The notes under the pieces: model-generated
What the model saw: the letters and a program-made list of their open reading frames with translations, nothing else
Told to the model about the DNA's origin: nothing
The model's database searches: none
Part shown: positions 23,763-32,175 of the stretch, in pieces
How positions within the stretch are numbered: the stretch's first letter is position 1
Layout: the number at the start of each line of letters is the position of its first letter
Position numbers and translations under genes: made by a program
Origin: Epilithonimonas mollis
GTDB lineage: Bacteria > Bacteroidota > Bacteroidia > Flavobacteriales > Weeksellaceae
Assembly: GCF_900142325.1 (NCBI RefSeq)
Contig: NZ_FRAM01000002.1
Span: 372,001 to 436,000 of the forward strand
DNA: 64,000 nucleotides
Direction: 5' to 3'

Positions 23763-26141
23763 TTAAATTTTAATTTTAAAATATTTAGAACTCCTAAGCC
23801 AGGTGGAAATTGTAGTGAATGTAACAACAGTTACAGAACTTAAAGGCATAAAAATAGCAGCAAAAAGTGGATGCATGTGACCTGAAACAGCAAAGCTAAC
23901 TCCTACGACATTGTAACACAAACTGATTATGAATGTGAATTTTACAATTTTGATAGCATCTTTGGAAAGCTTCAGGAATTTGTCCAGTTCGGGGATTTTT
24001 TCACCGTTCATAATCACGTCGGAAGAAGGTGTGAAGGAATTGCTGTCATCTGCAATAGCAATTCCGACATTACTCTGTTTTAGTGCGCCGGCATCATTCA
24101 ATCCGTCACCAAGCATCGCTACTTTTTTACCTGCGTCCTGAAGTTTTTTGATAAAATCCAGCTTGTTCTCCGGGTTTTGATTGAATTTCATCTCGGAGAT
24201 ATTCGGAATCAGTTTTTCCAGAATTGGTTTTTCGGAAGAGTTATCGCCGCTCAAAATATTGATGCTGTAATTTTTTAAATCTTGGAAAAGTTGAGCCAGG
24301 TTATTCCGGTATTCATTTTTGAAGATGAATTTTCCAACGAACTCTCCGTTTTTGCTGATGTAAACGGCGGTTTCCATATTCTGAGATTCCTGCCCGGTAA
24401 AACTTCCAGAACCAATTTTATAAGTAATTCCTCTTACTTTTCCTTGGTAACCTTTTCCGGAAATTTCTTCAAAATTTTCAATTTCAAAATAATCATCATT
24501 CAATTCAAAATAATCATAAAGGGATTTGGAAAGTGGATGATTGGAGTTTTTAAGCAGAGACTTAATATTTCTCAAATCAAATTCATCGATTTCTGTTCCG
24601 ATAAATTTGATGTTTGTCTTTTTATTTTCAGTAATAGTTCCGGTTTTGTCAAAAACCAATGTGTCAACTTTGGCCAGCCTTTCAATGGTTAAAGTGTCTT
24701 TTACATAGAATTTATTCCGACCAAGAATTCTCATGATGTGCCCGAAAGTAAAAGGCGCAGACAACGCTAATGCGCAAGGGCAGGCAACAATCAGAATGGC
24801 GGAAACCACCTGAAACATCTTTTCAGAATCGATGGTTGCCCAATAAATTCCGGCTATTAGAGTGATTCCTAAAATTACGACAGTGAAATATTTACTAATC
24901 GTATTAGTCATTGTGTCCAGGCCGGTTTCAAATTTTTTGAATGCCTCTTTGTTCCAAAGTTGAGTCAGGTAACTTTGATCAACACTTTTGATCACCTCAA
25001 GTTCCAAAATCGAACCTGATTGCTTCCCGCCGGCAAAAATTTTATCGCCAGGTTTCTTAGAAATGTGTGCTGATTCTCCTGTGATAAAACTGTTGTCAAT
25101 ATTTCCTTCGCCTTTAATCAGAATGGAATCTACAGGTATAATTTCCTGATTTCTGACCATAATTCTGTCGCCAACAGCCAAATCGGATAACAAAATGTTT
25201 TCCTGTTTTCCGTTAAAATCGACTTTTGTTACAGCAATCGGGTAAAATGATTTGTAATCTCGGTCGTAGGATAAGGAATTGTAAGTTCTTTTCTGAAAGG
25301 TTTTTCCAAGCAACATAAAGAACAGCAATCCGCAAAGTGTGTCGAAATAACCTGGGCCATAATCTGTTACAGCTTCGTAAATACTTCTGCCATAAAGAAC
25401 AAAGATTCCCAATACAATCGGAACATCAATGTTGATAATTTTATTCTTTAAACCGTACCATGCAGATTTATAATAATCTGAAGCAGAGTAAAATACAACA
25501 GCTGTTGCCAGTAAGAATAAAATAATTCTGAATAAATGCTTGAAGGAATGAAACCACACGTCATCGCCTGAAATATATTCAGGGAAGCTGAAAAACATCC
25601 CATTTCCAAAAGCAAAACCAGCAACAGCTAATTTGATTAATAAGCTTTTATCAAGTTTGTCCTGTTTTTTCTCTGCAGTTTCCAGATTGATAACGGGTTT
25701 GTAACCGAGATTGGTTAGGAATTTGGCGACTTCACTAAGTCTGATTTCGTTTTCTTTGAAAGAAATCTGAACCGTTTTTCGGGTAAAATTAACCTGAGAA
25801 TATTTGATTTTATTATTAATCGTATGAAGACTTTCCAATAACCAGATGCAGGAAGAGCAATGAATTACAGGGATTTTAAAAGTCACAAGTGTTGTTCCGC
25901 CTTCGGAAAAATCGACGACTTTGGTGAATATTTCCGGTGTGTCCAGATAATCGAACTGTGCATTGTTTTCATTACTCGGGCGGATTCCGGAATTTTTATT
26001 GATGTTGTAAAAATTATCCAGATTGTGAAAATTCAGAATTTCATAAACCGATTGACAACCGTTGCAGCAAAAGATTTTCTCATCGAAAAGAAGCCTTTCT
26101 TTGTCGATTTTCTGACCGCAGTGAAAGCATTGTTCAGCCAT
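23763..26141 (-). CDS. ccoI: Copper-translocating P-type ATPase of the cbb3 cluster
   Basis: A P1B-type ATPase that exports Cu(I) to the periplasm for the oxidase. The N-terminus carries a CFHCGQ / CCNGCQ metal cluster and a heavy-metal-associated domain with CSSCIWLL. Membrane motif ACPCALALSAP (CPC), phosphorylation site DKTGT and hinge GDGLNDAGAL are all present. The start MAEQCFHCGQ is chosen; an upstream TTG would add 28 residues that do not match the family. The length of 792 residues agrees with the CcoI form of Bacteroidota. It is divergent from the Crp/Fnr gene, supporting oxygen control. Confidence 0.92.
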   Translation of the reverse strand: MAEQCFHCGQKIDKERLLFDEKIFCCNGCQSVYEILNFHNLDNFYNINKNSGIRPSNENNAQFDYLDTPEIFTKVVDFSEGGTTLVTFKIPVIHCSSCIWLLESLHTINNKIKYSQVNFTRKTVQISFKENEIRLSEVAKFLTNLGYKPVINLETAEKKQDKLDKSLLIKLAVAGFAFGNGMFFSFPEYISGDDVWFHSFKHLFRIILFLLATAVVFYSASDYYKSAWYGLKNKIINIDVPIVLGIFVLYGRSIYEAVTDYGPGYFDTLCGLLFFMLLGKTFQKRTYNSLSYDRDYKSFYPIAVTKVDFNGKQENILLSDLAVGDRIMVRNQEIIPVDSILIKGEGNIDNSFITGESAHISKKPGDKIFAGGKQSGSILELEVIKSVDQSYLTQLWNKEAFKKFETGLDTMTNTISKYFTVVILGITLIAGIYWATIDSEKMFQVVSAILIVACPCALALSAPFTFGHIMRILGRNKFYVKDTLTIERLAKVDTLVFDKTGTITENKKTNIKFIGTEIDEFDLRNIKSLLKNSNHPLSKSLYDYFELNDDYFEIENFEEISGKGYQGKVRGITYKIGSGSFTGQESQNMETAVYISKNGEFVGKFIFKNEYRNNLAQLFQDLKNYSINILSGDNSSEKPILEKLIPNISEMKFNQNPENKLDFIKKLQDAGKKVAMLGDGLNDAGALKQSNVGIAIADDSNSFTPSSDVIMNGEKIPELDKFLKLSKDAIKIVKFTFIISLCYNVVGVSFAVSGHMHPLFAAIFMPLSSVTVVTFTTISTWLRSSKYFKIKI

Positions 26142-26210
26142 TAAAAAATACTCAGATATTTGGTTTGCAAAATTACGGCAAAATTCTTGGGATATAGTGT
26201 TAAAAAGTCT

Positions 26211-26218
26211 TATTTTTG
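26211..26218 (+). promoter_or_regulatory. -7 box of the crp/fnr gene
   Basis: TATTTTTG 18 bases before the ATG, with TTGG at 26187-26190 giving a 20-base spacing. It fits the Bacteroidota -33/-7 promoter and lies in the spacer shared with ccoI. Confidence 0.55.
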
Positions 26219-26236
26219 CTGACAAATGTCATAGGT

Positions 26237-26950
26237 ATGTCTCTTGAACAACAATTGGTTATAGAAGAAAATTTCTCAAAAGCATTTAACAAAGAATCTT
26301 TACGCGAAAGTCTTAAGTCTGAAGATTTTGAAGTTTATAACAATGCACTCAAAGTATTAGAATTCTCAAAAGGTGATGTCGTCTTCGATGACGGTGAATC
26401 ACCAAAAGGTGTTTATTTTATCGAAAAAGGAACAGCAAAACTTTCAAAATCAGGCGTTTATGGAAAAGATCAGATTCTGAGATTCTGTAAAGAAAATGAT
26501 TTGATAGGTTACCGTTCTTTGCTTTGTGGCGAGAATTTCCAGGCCAAGGCGGAAGCAATGACGCCGATGAAAGTTCAGTTTTTGCCATCTGATATTTTCC
26601 TTAGATTATTGGAAAATGATTCCAGATTATCTTATGCGATGCTTCAGAAAATCGCTTATGAATTAGGCGAATCTGCAAACACGGTAACCTTCCTTGCACA
26701 AAAAACCGTGAGAGAAAGATTAGCAGAAATCCTGATTTTGCTGGAACAAAAATTGGGAACCGATCCGGAAGGTTTCATCAAAATCTCTCTAACAAGAGAA
26801 GAAATTGCTAACCTTATTGGAACTGCAACAGAAAGTGCCATCCGATTAATATCCGAATTCAAGCAAGATGATTTGATTGTGGTTGAAGGAAGAAATATAA
26901 AAATCCTGAACAGAGAAAAATTGATAAAGCTTGGTCACGTTGTGATGTAA
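26237..26950 (+). CDS. Crp/Fnr-family transcriptional regulator
   Basis: An N-terminal cyclic-nucleotide-binding fold (EFSKGDVVFDDGESPKGVYF) of about 130 residues is followed by a C-terminal winged helix with the recognition segment LTREEIANLIGTATESAIRL. No cluster of four Cys as in E. coli Fnr is visible, so oxygen sensing through a 4Fe-4S cluster of that type is doubtful. The ATG at 26237 is preferred to a TTG 21 bases upstream. It is divergent from ccoI and near the cco genes, which it probably controls. Confidence 0.88.
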   Translation: MSLEQQLVIEENFSKAFNKESLRESLKSEDFEVYNNALKVLEFSKGDVVFDDGESPKGVYFIEKGTAKLSKSGVYGKDQILRFCKENDLIGYRSLLCGENFQAKAEAMTPMKVQFLPSDIFLRLLENDSRLSYAMLQKIAYELGESANTVTFLAQKTVRERLAEILILLEQKLGTDPEGFIKISLTREEIANLIGTATESAIRLISEFKQDDLIVVEGRNIKILNREKLIKLGHVVM

Positions 26951-26970
26951 ACGAAATCAATAAAATTCAC

Positions 26971-27006
26971 AAATTAACAATGAAATTTCATTGTTAATTT
27001 TTTTTT
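26971..27006 (+). terminator. Terminator of the crp/fnr gene
   Basis: A perfect 30-base palindrome, AAATTAACAATGAAA and its complement, followed by a run of Ts. Confidence 0.85.
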
Positions 27007-27026
27007 CATACTTAATTCCAAATAAA

Positions 27027-27842
27027 ATGTCTGTACATTCTGAAATCAAAAAAATCACGACAGAAACCTTACGAAAAATGAAATTCGATAAGGAAAAGAT
27101 TACAATGCTGACGGCTTACGATTTTACAACAGCAAAAATGGTGGACGCAGGTGGCGTAGATTCAATCCTTATTGGAGATTCTGCTGCAAATGTGATGGCT
27201 GGCCACGAAACGACTTTGCCAATCACGCTGGATCAGATGATATATCACACACAATGCGTAGTACGTGGCGTGGAAAGGGCTTTGGTTGTGGCAGATTTGC
27301 CGTTCGGAACGTATCAGAGTAATCCCGAAAAAGCTTTGGATTCTGCTGTGAGAATGATGAAAGAAGGCGGTGCGCATGCTATCAAAATCGAAGGTGGAAA
27401 AGAGATTGAAGAATCCATCAGGAAGATTGTAAATGCCGGAATTCCTGTTTGTGGGCATCTTGGATTGACGCCGCAAAGTATCTATCAGTTCGGAACTTAT
27501 AAAGTGCGTGCGAAAGAGGATGCTGAAGCAGAAAAATTGATTTCTGATTGTAAATTGTTGGAAGAATTAGGATGTTTCGCTGTTGTTCTGGAAAAGATTC
27601 CGGCAGCACTTGCAAAAAAAGCATCTGAAAGTATTTCGATTCCGACAATCGGGATTGGAGCCGGACAAGATTGTGACGGACAGGTTTTGGTTTATCATGA
27701 TATGGTTGGTATGAATCAGGGTTTTTCTCCGAAATTTTTGAGAAGATATCTGGATTTATATACCGAAATTACAGGCGCAGTTTCGCAATATGTAAGAGAT
27801 GTAAAAAGTGCTGATTTTCCGGATGATAAGGAAAGTTATTAA
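27027..27842 (+). CDS. panB: 3-methyl-2-oxobutanoate hydroxymethyltransferase
   Basis: The first committed enzyme of pantothenate synthesis, adding a hydroxymethyl group from methylene-THF to ketoisovalerate. Motifs: MLTAYDFTTAKMVDAGGVD, ILIGDSAANVMAGHETTLP (metal site Asp), GAHAIKIEGG and the late IGIGAGQDCDGQVLVYHD. The length of 271 residues is normal. The ATG giving MSVHSEIKK is preferred; a further upstream codon would lie inside the preceding terminator. panC is not in the window. Confidence 0.96.
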   Translation: MSVHSEIKKITTETLRKMKFDKEKITMLTAYDFTTAKMVDAGGVDSILIGDSAANVMAGHETTLPITLDQMIYHTQCVVRGVERALVVADLPFGTYQSNPEKALDSAVRMMKEGGAHAIKIEGGKEIEESIRKIVNAGIPVCGHLGLTPQSIYQFGTYKVRAKEDAEAEKLISDCKLLEELGCFAVVLEKIPAALAKKASESISIPTIGIGAGQDCDGQVLVYHDMVGMNQGFSPKFLRRYLDLYTEITGAVSQYVRDVKSADFPDDKESY

Positions 27843-27864
27843 TTCATAATTAAAATAAATATTG

Positions 27865-27897
27865 CCCTTTCAGACTTCAAAACCTGAAAGGGTTTTA
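27865..27897 (+). terminator. Terminator of panB
   Basis: Stem CCCTTTCAG / CTGAAAGGG with a 10-base loop, followed by TTTTAATT. Confidence 0.8.
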
Positions 27898-27914
27898 ATT
27901 ATAACATCATCAGA

Positions 27915-28763
27915 ATGATTCAGAAATTGAAAAAAAATTTATCGTTTTCTATTTTAATATTGTCAGTGGTTTCGTGCGTTTGTCATCAGACAAAATTCGG
28001 GACAAGGACAGAAATATTTGACAAGAAAGATTCATTGAAATCGCTTGCGAGAATTAAAGAAATCAAAAATCTTGATTATTCTGATTTCAAAGCTGGGAAA
28101 TTTGATAATGGAAAAGTTGTTGTGAATTATCGTTTGTTAAAACCGAAAAATTTGAATCAAAACAAAAAATATCCTTTGGTTGTGGTCTTCCACGGTTCAG
28201 GTGCAGTTGGTACAAACAACACTTCTCAAATGGGCGTTTTGTCCAAAATGTGGTTGCTGCCGGAAAATCAGGATCACTATCAGGCTTATGTTTTGTCGCC
28301 TCAGTTTCCTGTCCGTTCCTCAAATTATCATCTTGATGAAACCCGAAATGTTCCAGTTTCTGAGTCCAATGAACATTTGGATTTGGTTTTAAAGTCAGTC
28401 GATTCTTTAGTAATTAATGAAAATATTGACCTAGATAGAATCTATGTGATGGGTTTCTCAATGGGTGGCGCAACAACTTCCAACGCCATTTCCAAAAGGC
28501 CAGATTTGTTTGCCGCAGCAATCAATGTTGCAGGAATTTCTCAGTTTGATAAAATGAATCAGCTCACAAAATTACCCATCTGGATTGTCCATGGAAGTCA
28601 GGATACGGATAATTTTCCTCAAAGTAATTTCAAATTTTATGATGAAATGAAATATAAAGGAAGGGTTTTTCTTTGGGAATACAAAGACAAATACCATAAC
28701 AATATTCTCTCTGCCGAGTTGGTTGATAAAATTCCGGAATGGCTTTTCAGACAAAATAGGTAG
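27915..28763 (+). CDS. Alpha/beta-hydrolase lipoprotein, predicted esterase
   Basis: A lipobox-like SVVSCVCH after a hydrophobic N-terminus suggests a lipoprotein. The rest is an alpha/beta hydrolase: oxyanion region VVVFHGSGAVG, nucleophile elbow GFSMGG, acid region IVHGSQDTDNFP and a late His in WEYKDKYHNN. This set resembles the phospholipase/carboxylesterase and PHB-depolymerase-like group. The substrate is unknown. It has no clear operon partner. Confidence 0.82.
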   Translation: MIQKLKKNLSFSILILSVVSCVCHQTKFGTRTEIFDKKDSLKSLARIKEIKNLDYSDFKAGKFDNGKVVVNYRLLKPKNLNQNKKYPLVVVFHGSGAVGTNNTSQMGVLSKMWLLPENQDHYQAYVLSPQFPVRSSNYHLDETRNVPVSESNEHLDLVLKSVDSLVINENIDLDRIYVMGFSMGGATTSNAISKRPDLFAAAINVAGISQFDKMNQLTKLPIWIVHGSQDTDNFPQSNFKFYDEMKYKGRVFLWEYKDKYHNNILSAELVDKIPEWLFRQNR

Positions 28764-28811
28764 TTTTAAATATTTTTATTAATTTTAATGAAATATTTAA
28801 AACACAAGAAG

Positions 28812-29240
28812 ATGAATTATCGTAAAGAAATACAAATCATCATTGATGACGAGAATTTAGGATTCGAAGAATGGATCTCCCGTTATCCAATCGAGGAATG
28901 TCCCCGTTTAATTCTCGAGTATAAAAATTTTATTCAGAAACTTGCTATTGAAAATGGTGATTTCGAAGCCGTAAACGATTTACAGCAATTGGACGAACTA
29001 GCGGAGAGAATTGAAAATTTTACTATTGATATTTTAGCTGAAAGGCAGGAGAAATCCAATAAGGCGGAAATTTTGCTGGAAAAATTAAAAATCCTACAAG
29101 AGAATCTTATGCAAAATGCGTCAACAGAAATCCTTGTCTCTGAAGAACTTTTGGATGATTTGCGCGAAGTTGTGGAATTTCTCAGAAGCAATGGCATGTA
29201 TGATGAAGAAAAGTGGAAAAAACTGCAGCATTTGTTATAA
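28812..29240 (+). CDS. Hypothetical helical protein, 142 aa
   Basis: Not recognised. The protein is acidic and helical, with heptad patterning (LQQLDELAERIENFTIDILAE and LLEKLKILQENLM). It has no signal peptide or membrane segment. The ATG giving MNYRKEIQIIID is preferred; another ATG 24 bases upstream would add eight basic residues. It lies 13 bases before the pseudouridine synthase gene and is probably co-transcribed with it. Confidence 0.68.
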   Translation: MNYRKEIQIIIDDENLGFEEWISRYPIEECPRLILEYKNFIQKLAIENGDFEAVNDLQQLDELAERIENFTIDILAERQEKSNKAEILLEKLKILQENLMQNASTEILVSEELLDDLREVVEFLRSNGMYDEEKWKKLQHLL

Positions 29241-29253
29241 TTACTAATCAAAA

Positions 29254-29946
29254 ATGAATCAAAATTTTGACGATTACCAAATCGTTTACGAAGACAATCA
29301 TATGATGGTCATCAACAAAAAAGCCGGACAGCTAGTTCAGGGTGATAAAACCGGTGATTTGTCTTTGCTGGAATTGATAAAAGATTTCATCAAAAAAAGA
29401 GATGGCAAACCGGGGAATGTTTTCTTAGGGCTGGTTCACAGGATCGACAGGCCAACTTCTGGATTAGTGATTTATGCCAAAACTTCCAAAGCTTTATCAA
29501 GGCTGACAGTTATGGTAAAAGACCGTGAAGTCAGGAAAACCTATTGGGCAATTGTCGGAAAAGCGATGATTCCTCAATCTCAAAGACTTGTTCATTATCT
29601 TCAGAAAAATGAGAAAACGAATAAAGCCACCGTTTTTATAAAACCAACCGAAAAAGCTAAAGAATCTATTCTTAATTATCAAATAATCAAAACTTTGGAC
29701 AATTATCAATTGCTGGAGATTGATTTAGAAACGGGTCGTCATCATCAGATCCGTGCGCAACTTGCGAAAATCGGCATTCCCATCAAAGGCGATCTGAAAT
29801 ACGGCGCACCACGTTCTAACCAAGATGGCGGCATTTCACTGCACGCCAGAAAACTGGAGTTTGAGCATCCAGTTACAAAAGAAAATATTAAGATTATTGC
29901 TCCTGTTCCGCAGAATGATGCGATCTGGAAAGCTTGTGAAGCATAA
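29254..29946 (+). CDS. RluA-family RNA pseudouridine synthase
   Basis: Contains the RluA catalytic motif as HRIDRPTSGLVIYAKT with the active Asp. KTYWAIVGK and ETGRHHQIRAQLAKIGIPIKGDLKYGAP are also conserved in the family. The protein has 230 residues and lacks an N-terminal S4 domain, so it resembles the short RluA/TruC-type enzymes. Its target position in rRNA or tRNA cannot be named from sequence. It follows a small hypothetical gene and ends in a terminator shared with the convergent barrel gene. Confidence 0.92.
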   Translation: MNQNFDDYQIVYEDNHMMVINKKAGQLVQGDKTGDLSLLELIKDFIKKRDGKPGNVFLGLVHRIDRPTSGLVIYAKTSKALSRLTVMVKDREVRKTYWAIVGKAMIPQSQRLVHYLQKNEKTNKATVFIKPTEKAKESILNYQIIKTLDNYQLLEIDLETGRHHQIRAQLAKIGIPIKGDLKYGAPRSNQDGGISLHARKLEFEHPVTKENIKIIAPVPQNDAIWKACEA

Positions 29947-29976
29947 AAAATCCGAAAATATTTCTTTCGGATTTTT
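29946..29976. terminator. Bidirectional terminator
   Basis: A 12-bp stem AAAAATCCGAAA / TTTCGGATTTTT with a 7-base loop, between two convergent genes. Confidence 0.88.
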
Positions 29977-29980
29977 GATT

Positions 29981-32125
29981 TTATAATGTAGAAGTGTCTT
30001 CTTTCTTTTCCTGATTCAGCAAAATGGGAGCTTCTTTTGCCAATTTGTTTTTGGTCGGGATTTTATAACTGAAAGAAAGTCCGAATGTTCTTGTGTCATT
30101 CTTGTTCCGGATGTAAACGCTGGGAAACGCATTTGTTGTTCTCAGATTGGTTTCATTGGTGTTGAAAACATCGTTGGCAAACAAAGTCAGCGTCATTCTA
30201 TCTTTATCGAATTTCCTTGATAAAGATAGATTCAAAGTATTGTAAAACGATTTGTTTGGATAGAAAAAGAACTCATTTCCTTTGGTTAAGTAAGTGTAAT
30301 TAGCATTGAACTTAACCTTGTAAGGCAAAATGAATTGTCCTGAGACATTATAAGTCCAATAACCTTTTGGATTGATGATCTGATCGATTTGTTGCAGCTG
30401 GTAGGAACCATACAGGAAGATAAAACTCACCTGATCGGGATTCATATCCATTTTCATAATGTCTTTGAACGGTGTGTTGAAAATCGCCAATGGGATAGGG
30501 AATCCGATATTGAAATTATGCGTTTTCATATGGTCAAGATTGTCGCTGGTCTGGAAAATAGCATCGCCTCTTCTTTCCACGATCTGCACGACCTGATTTT
30601 TGGCGTTAGTAAAATTATAGCCGATAAAAGCATAGTTCAACGCACTTAATTTAACCTCAAAATTATCATAAATAGTTGGTTGTAAATTTGGATTGCCGGT
30701 AAAGTCGATATTATTTCCACCATATCTTGTATTATTTGGATTTAAGTTAGCAACATTCGGCAAGGTGATTTTCTTATTATAATTGATGTTGAAGAAAGCA
30801 ACTTTAGGAATGATGTTGTACTGAATACTTGCATTCGGGAACACTTTGAATTTTTCAAACGGTCGTAAATTATCGTAAGTTCCCTCTTCAAAATTTAAAC
30901 TTGTTCCATTGATGTTATAATATTCTCCGCGAAGTCCCAAAACGAATTCCATTTTACCTTTAGTTGCACTAGCTTCGGAATAGAAGGCTGTTGTTTTACT
31001 TTTATAATCCAAATTCTTGATACTATAATTATCTGCAGAAAATTCCAATTGGTCGTAGTAGGCACCTAAACTTATTTTTCCTTCGTCCAGAACTTTGATA
31101 GGCTGAGCATAATCAATCCTGAAGTTGTAAACATCCTGATTGGAACCGTTTTTGCCGACATTCTTAATTTGCGAAAATACTGGAAAAATCTCCTGATTGG
31201 CTTGCTCAAAACTATTATTGAAATTGGAATAAGAACCTTTAAATTCTAACTTTTTATTTTTATCAGCAAATTTTTTCTGATAAGTTGCAGTCACTTCATT
31301 TCTTGTATTGCCCTGATCAATTTTGTCTTTATCAATTGATTCTTTTCCCTTGTCCAGAGAATAACCATCCACATAACGGTCAGAAGATCCGAAAGAAAGG
31401 TTATAATTCAAAAGCAATCGGTCTTGCCCAATGTCAAATGTAAACGCACTTCTCAAATATTGATTTCTGTTAATATTGTCATTGTACAATCTGGAAATCT
31501 CATCGATTGTAGATTTTGTTTCGCTTTCGTTGTAAGATTGCCCTACATTTAACTGCCATCCGAACCATTTGTTTTTGGAATTCAGCGTCAGACTATTATT
31601 GAATTTACTTCTGTAATGATCATAATTGCTGAATCGGTAACCGCCGGCATAAGTGGCAGACAAATAAGATTTTGCATTTCTGCTGGTGATGATATTGATG
31701 ATTGCACCGCCAGAAGTAGCGGGAAACTCTGCGCCAGGCTGCGTAATGATTTCGATTCTTTCTATGCTGTTCGCAGGAAGTCCTTCCAGATATGTAGTCA
31801 GCTGCGTGCTGTAGATGTTCAGCGGTCGACCGTCCATATAAACATCCAGTGTTTTTCCCTGGTAAATCATTCCGGCCATTTCAGACACTACCAAACCAGG
31901 GATTTTTTGTAATCCTTCCAAAGTGTTGCCGGAGTTAAGATGCGGTTGCTCAGAAAAATCGTAGATCGTTCTGTCTGCTTTTTGTTCTACGGCTTTTTTA
32001 GTTTTGGTAATATTGACTGCTTCAATTTCTTTTTCCTTCGCATCGTCTTTTTTAGGGGTTTCCTGCGCAAAAGAGATTTGACTGAGAAACAAAGCAGATA
32101 TCGGAATAATAGATTTTAACTTCAT
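29981..32125 (-). CDS. Outer-membrane beta-barrel family protein (TonB-receptor-like), first of pair
   Basis: A signal peptide (MKLKSIIPISALFLSQISFAQ) precedes a plug domain (RTIYDFSEQPHLNSGNTLEG, IERIEIITQPGAEFPATSGG, AIINIITSR) and a large C-terminal barrel. The N-terminal carboxypeptidase-like domain and an obvious TonB box are lacking; this matches the OMP_b-brl_3 group of TonB-dependent-receptor-like proteins. The ligand is unknown. A paralogue lies 50 bases upstream in the same orientation and the pair is divergent from a LytS/LytTR operon. Confidence 0.88.
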   Translation of the reverse strand: MKLKSIIPISALFLSQISFAQETPKKDDAKEKEIEAVNITKTKKAVEQKADRTIYDFSEQPHLNSGNTLEGLQKIPGLVVSEMAGMIYQGKTLDVYMDGRPLNIYSTQLTTYLEGLPANSIERIEIITQPGAEFPATSGGAIINIITSRNAKSYLSATYAGGYRFSNYDHYRSKFNNSLTLNSKNKWFGWQLNVGQSYNESETKSTIDEISRLYNDNINRNQYLRSAFTFDIGQDRLLLNYNLSFGSSDRYVDGYSLDKGKESIDKDKIDQGNTRNEVTATYQKKFADKNKKLEFKGSYSNFNNSFEQANQEIFPVFSQIKNVGKNGSNQDVYNFRIDYAQPIKVLDEGKISLGAYYDQLEFSADNYSIKNLDYKSKTTAFYSEASATKGKMEFVLGLRGEYYNINGTSLNFEEGTYDNLRPFEKFKVFPNASIQYNIIPKVAFFNINYNKKITLPNVANLNPNNTRYGGNNIDFTGNPNLQPTIYDNFEVKLSALNYAFIGYNFTNAKNQVVQIVERRGDAIFQTSDNLDHMKTHNFNIGFPIPLAIFNTPFKDIMKMDMNPDQVSFIFLYGSYQLQQIDQIINPKGYWTYNVSGQFILPYKVKFNANYTYLTKGNEFFFYPNKSFYNTLNLSLSRKFDKDRMTLTLFANDVFNTNETNLRTTNAFPSVYIRNKNDTRTFGLSFSYKIPTKNKLAKEAPILLNQEKKEDTSTL

Positions 32126-32175
32126 AATTTAGTTTGTAATTTATTAGACTCAAAATCTGCTTGTTTGTTACATTA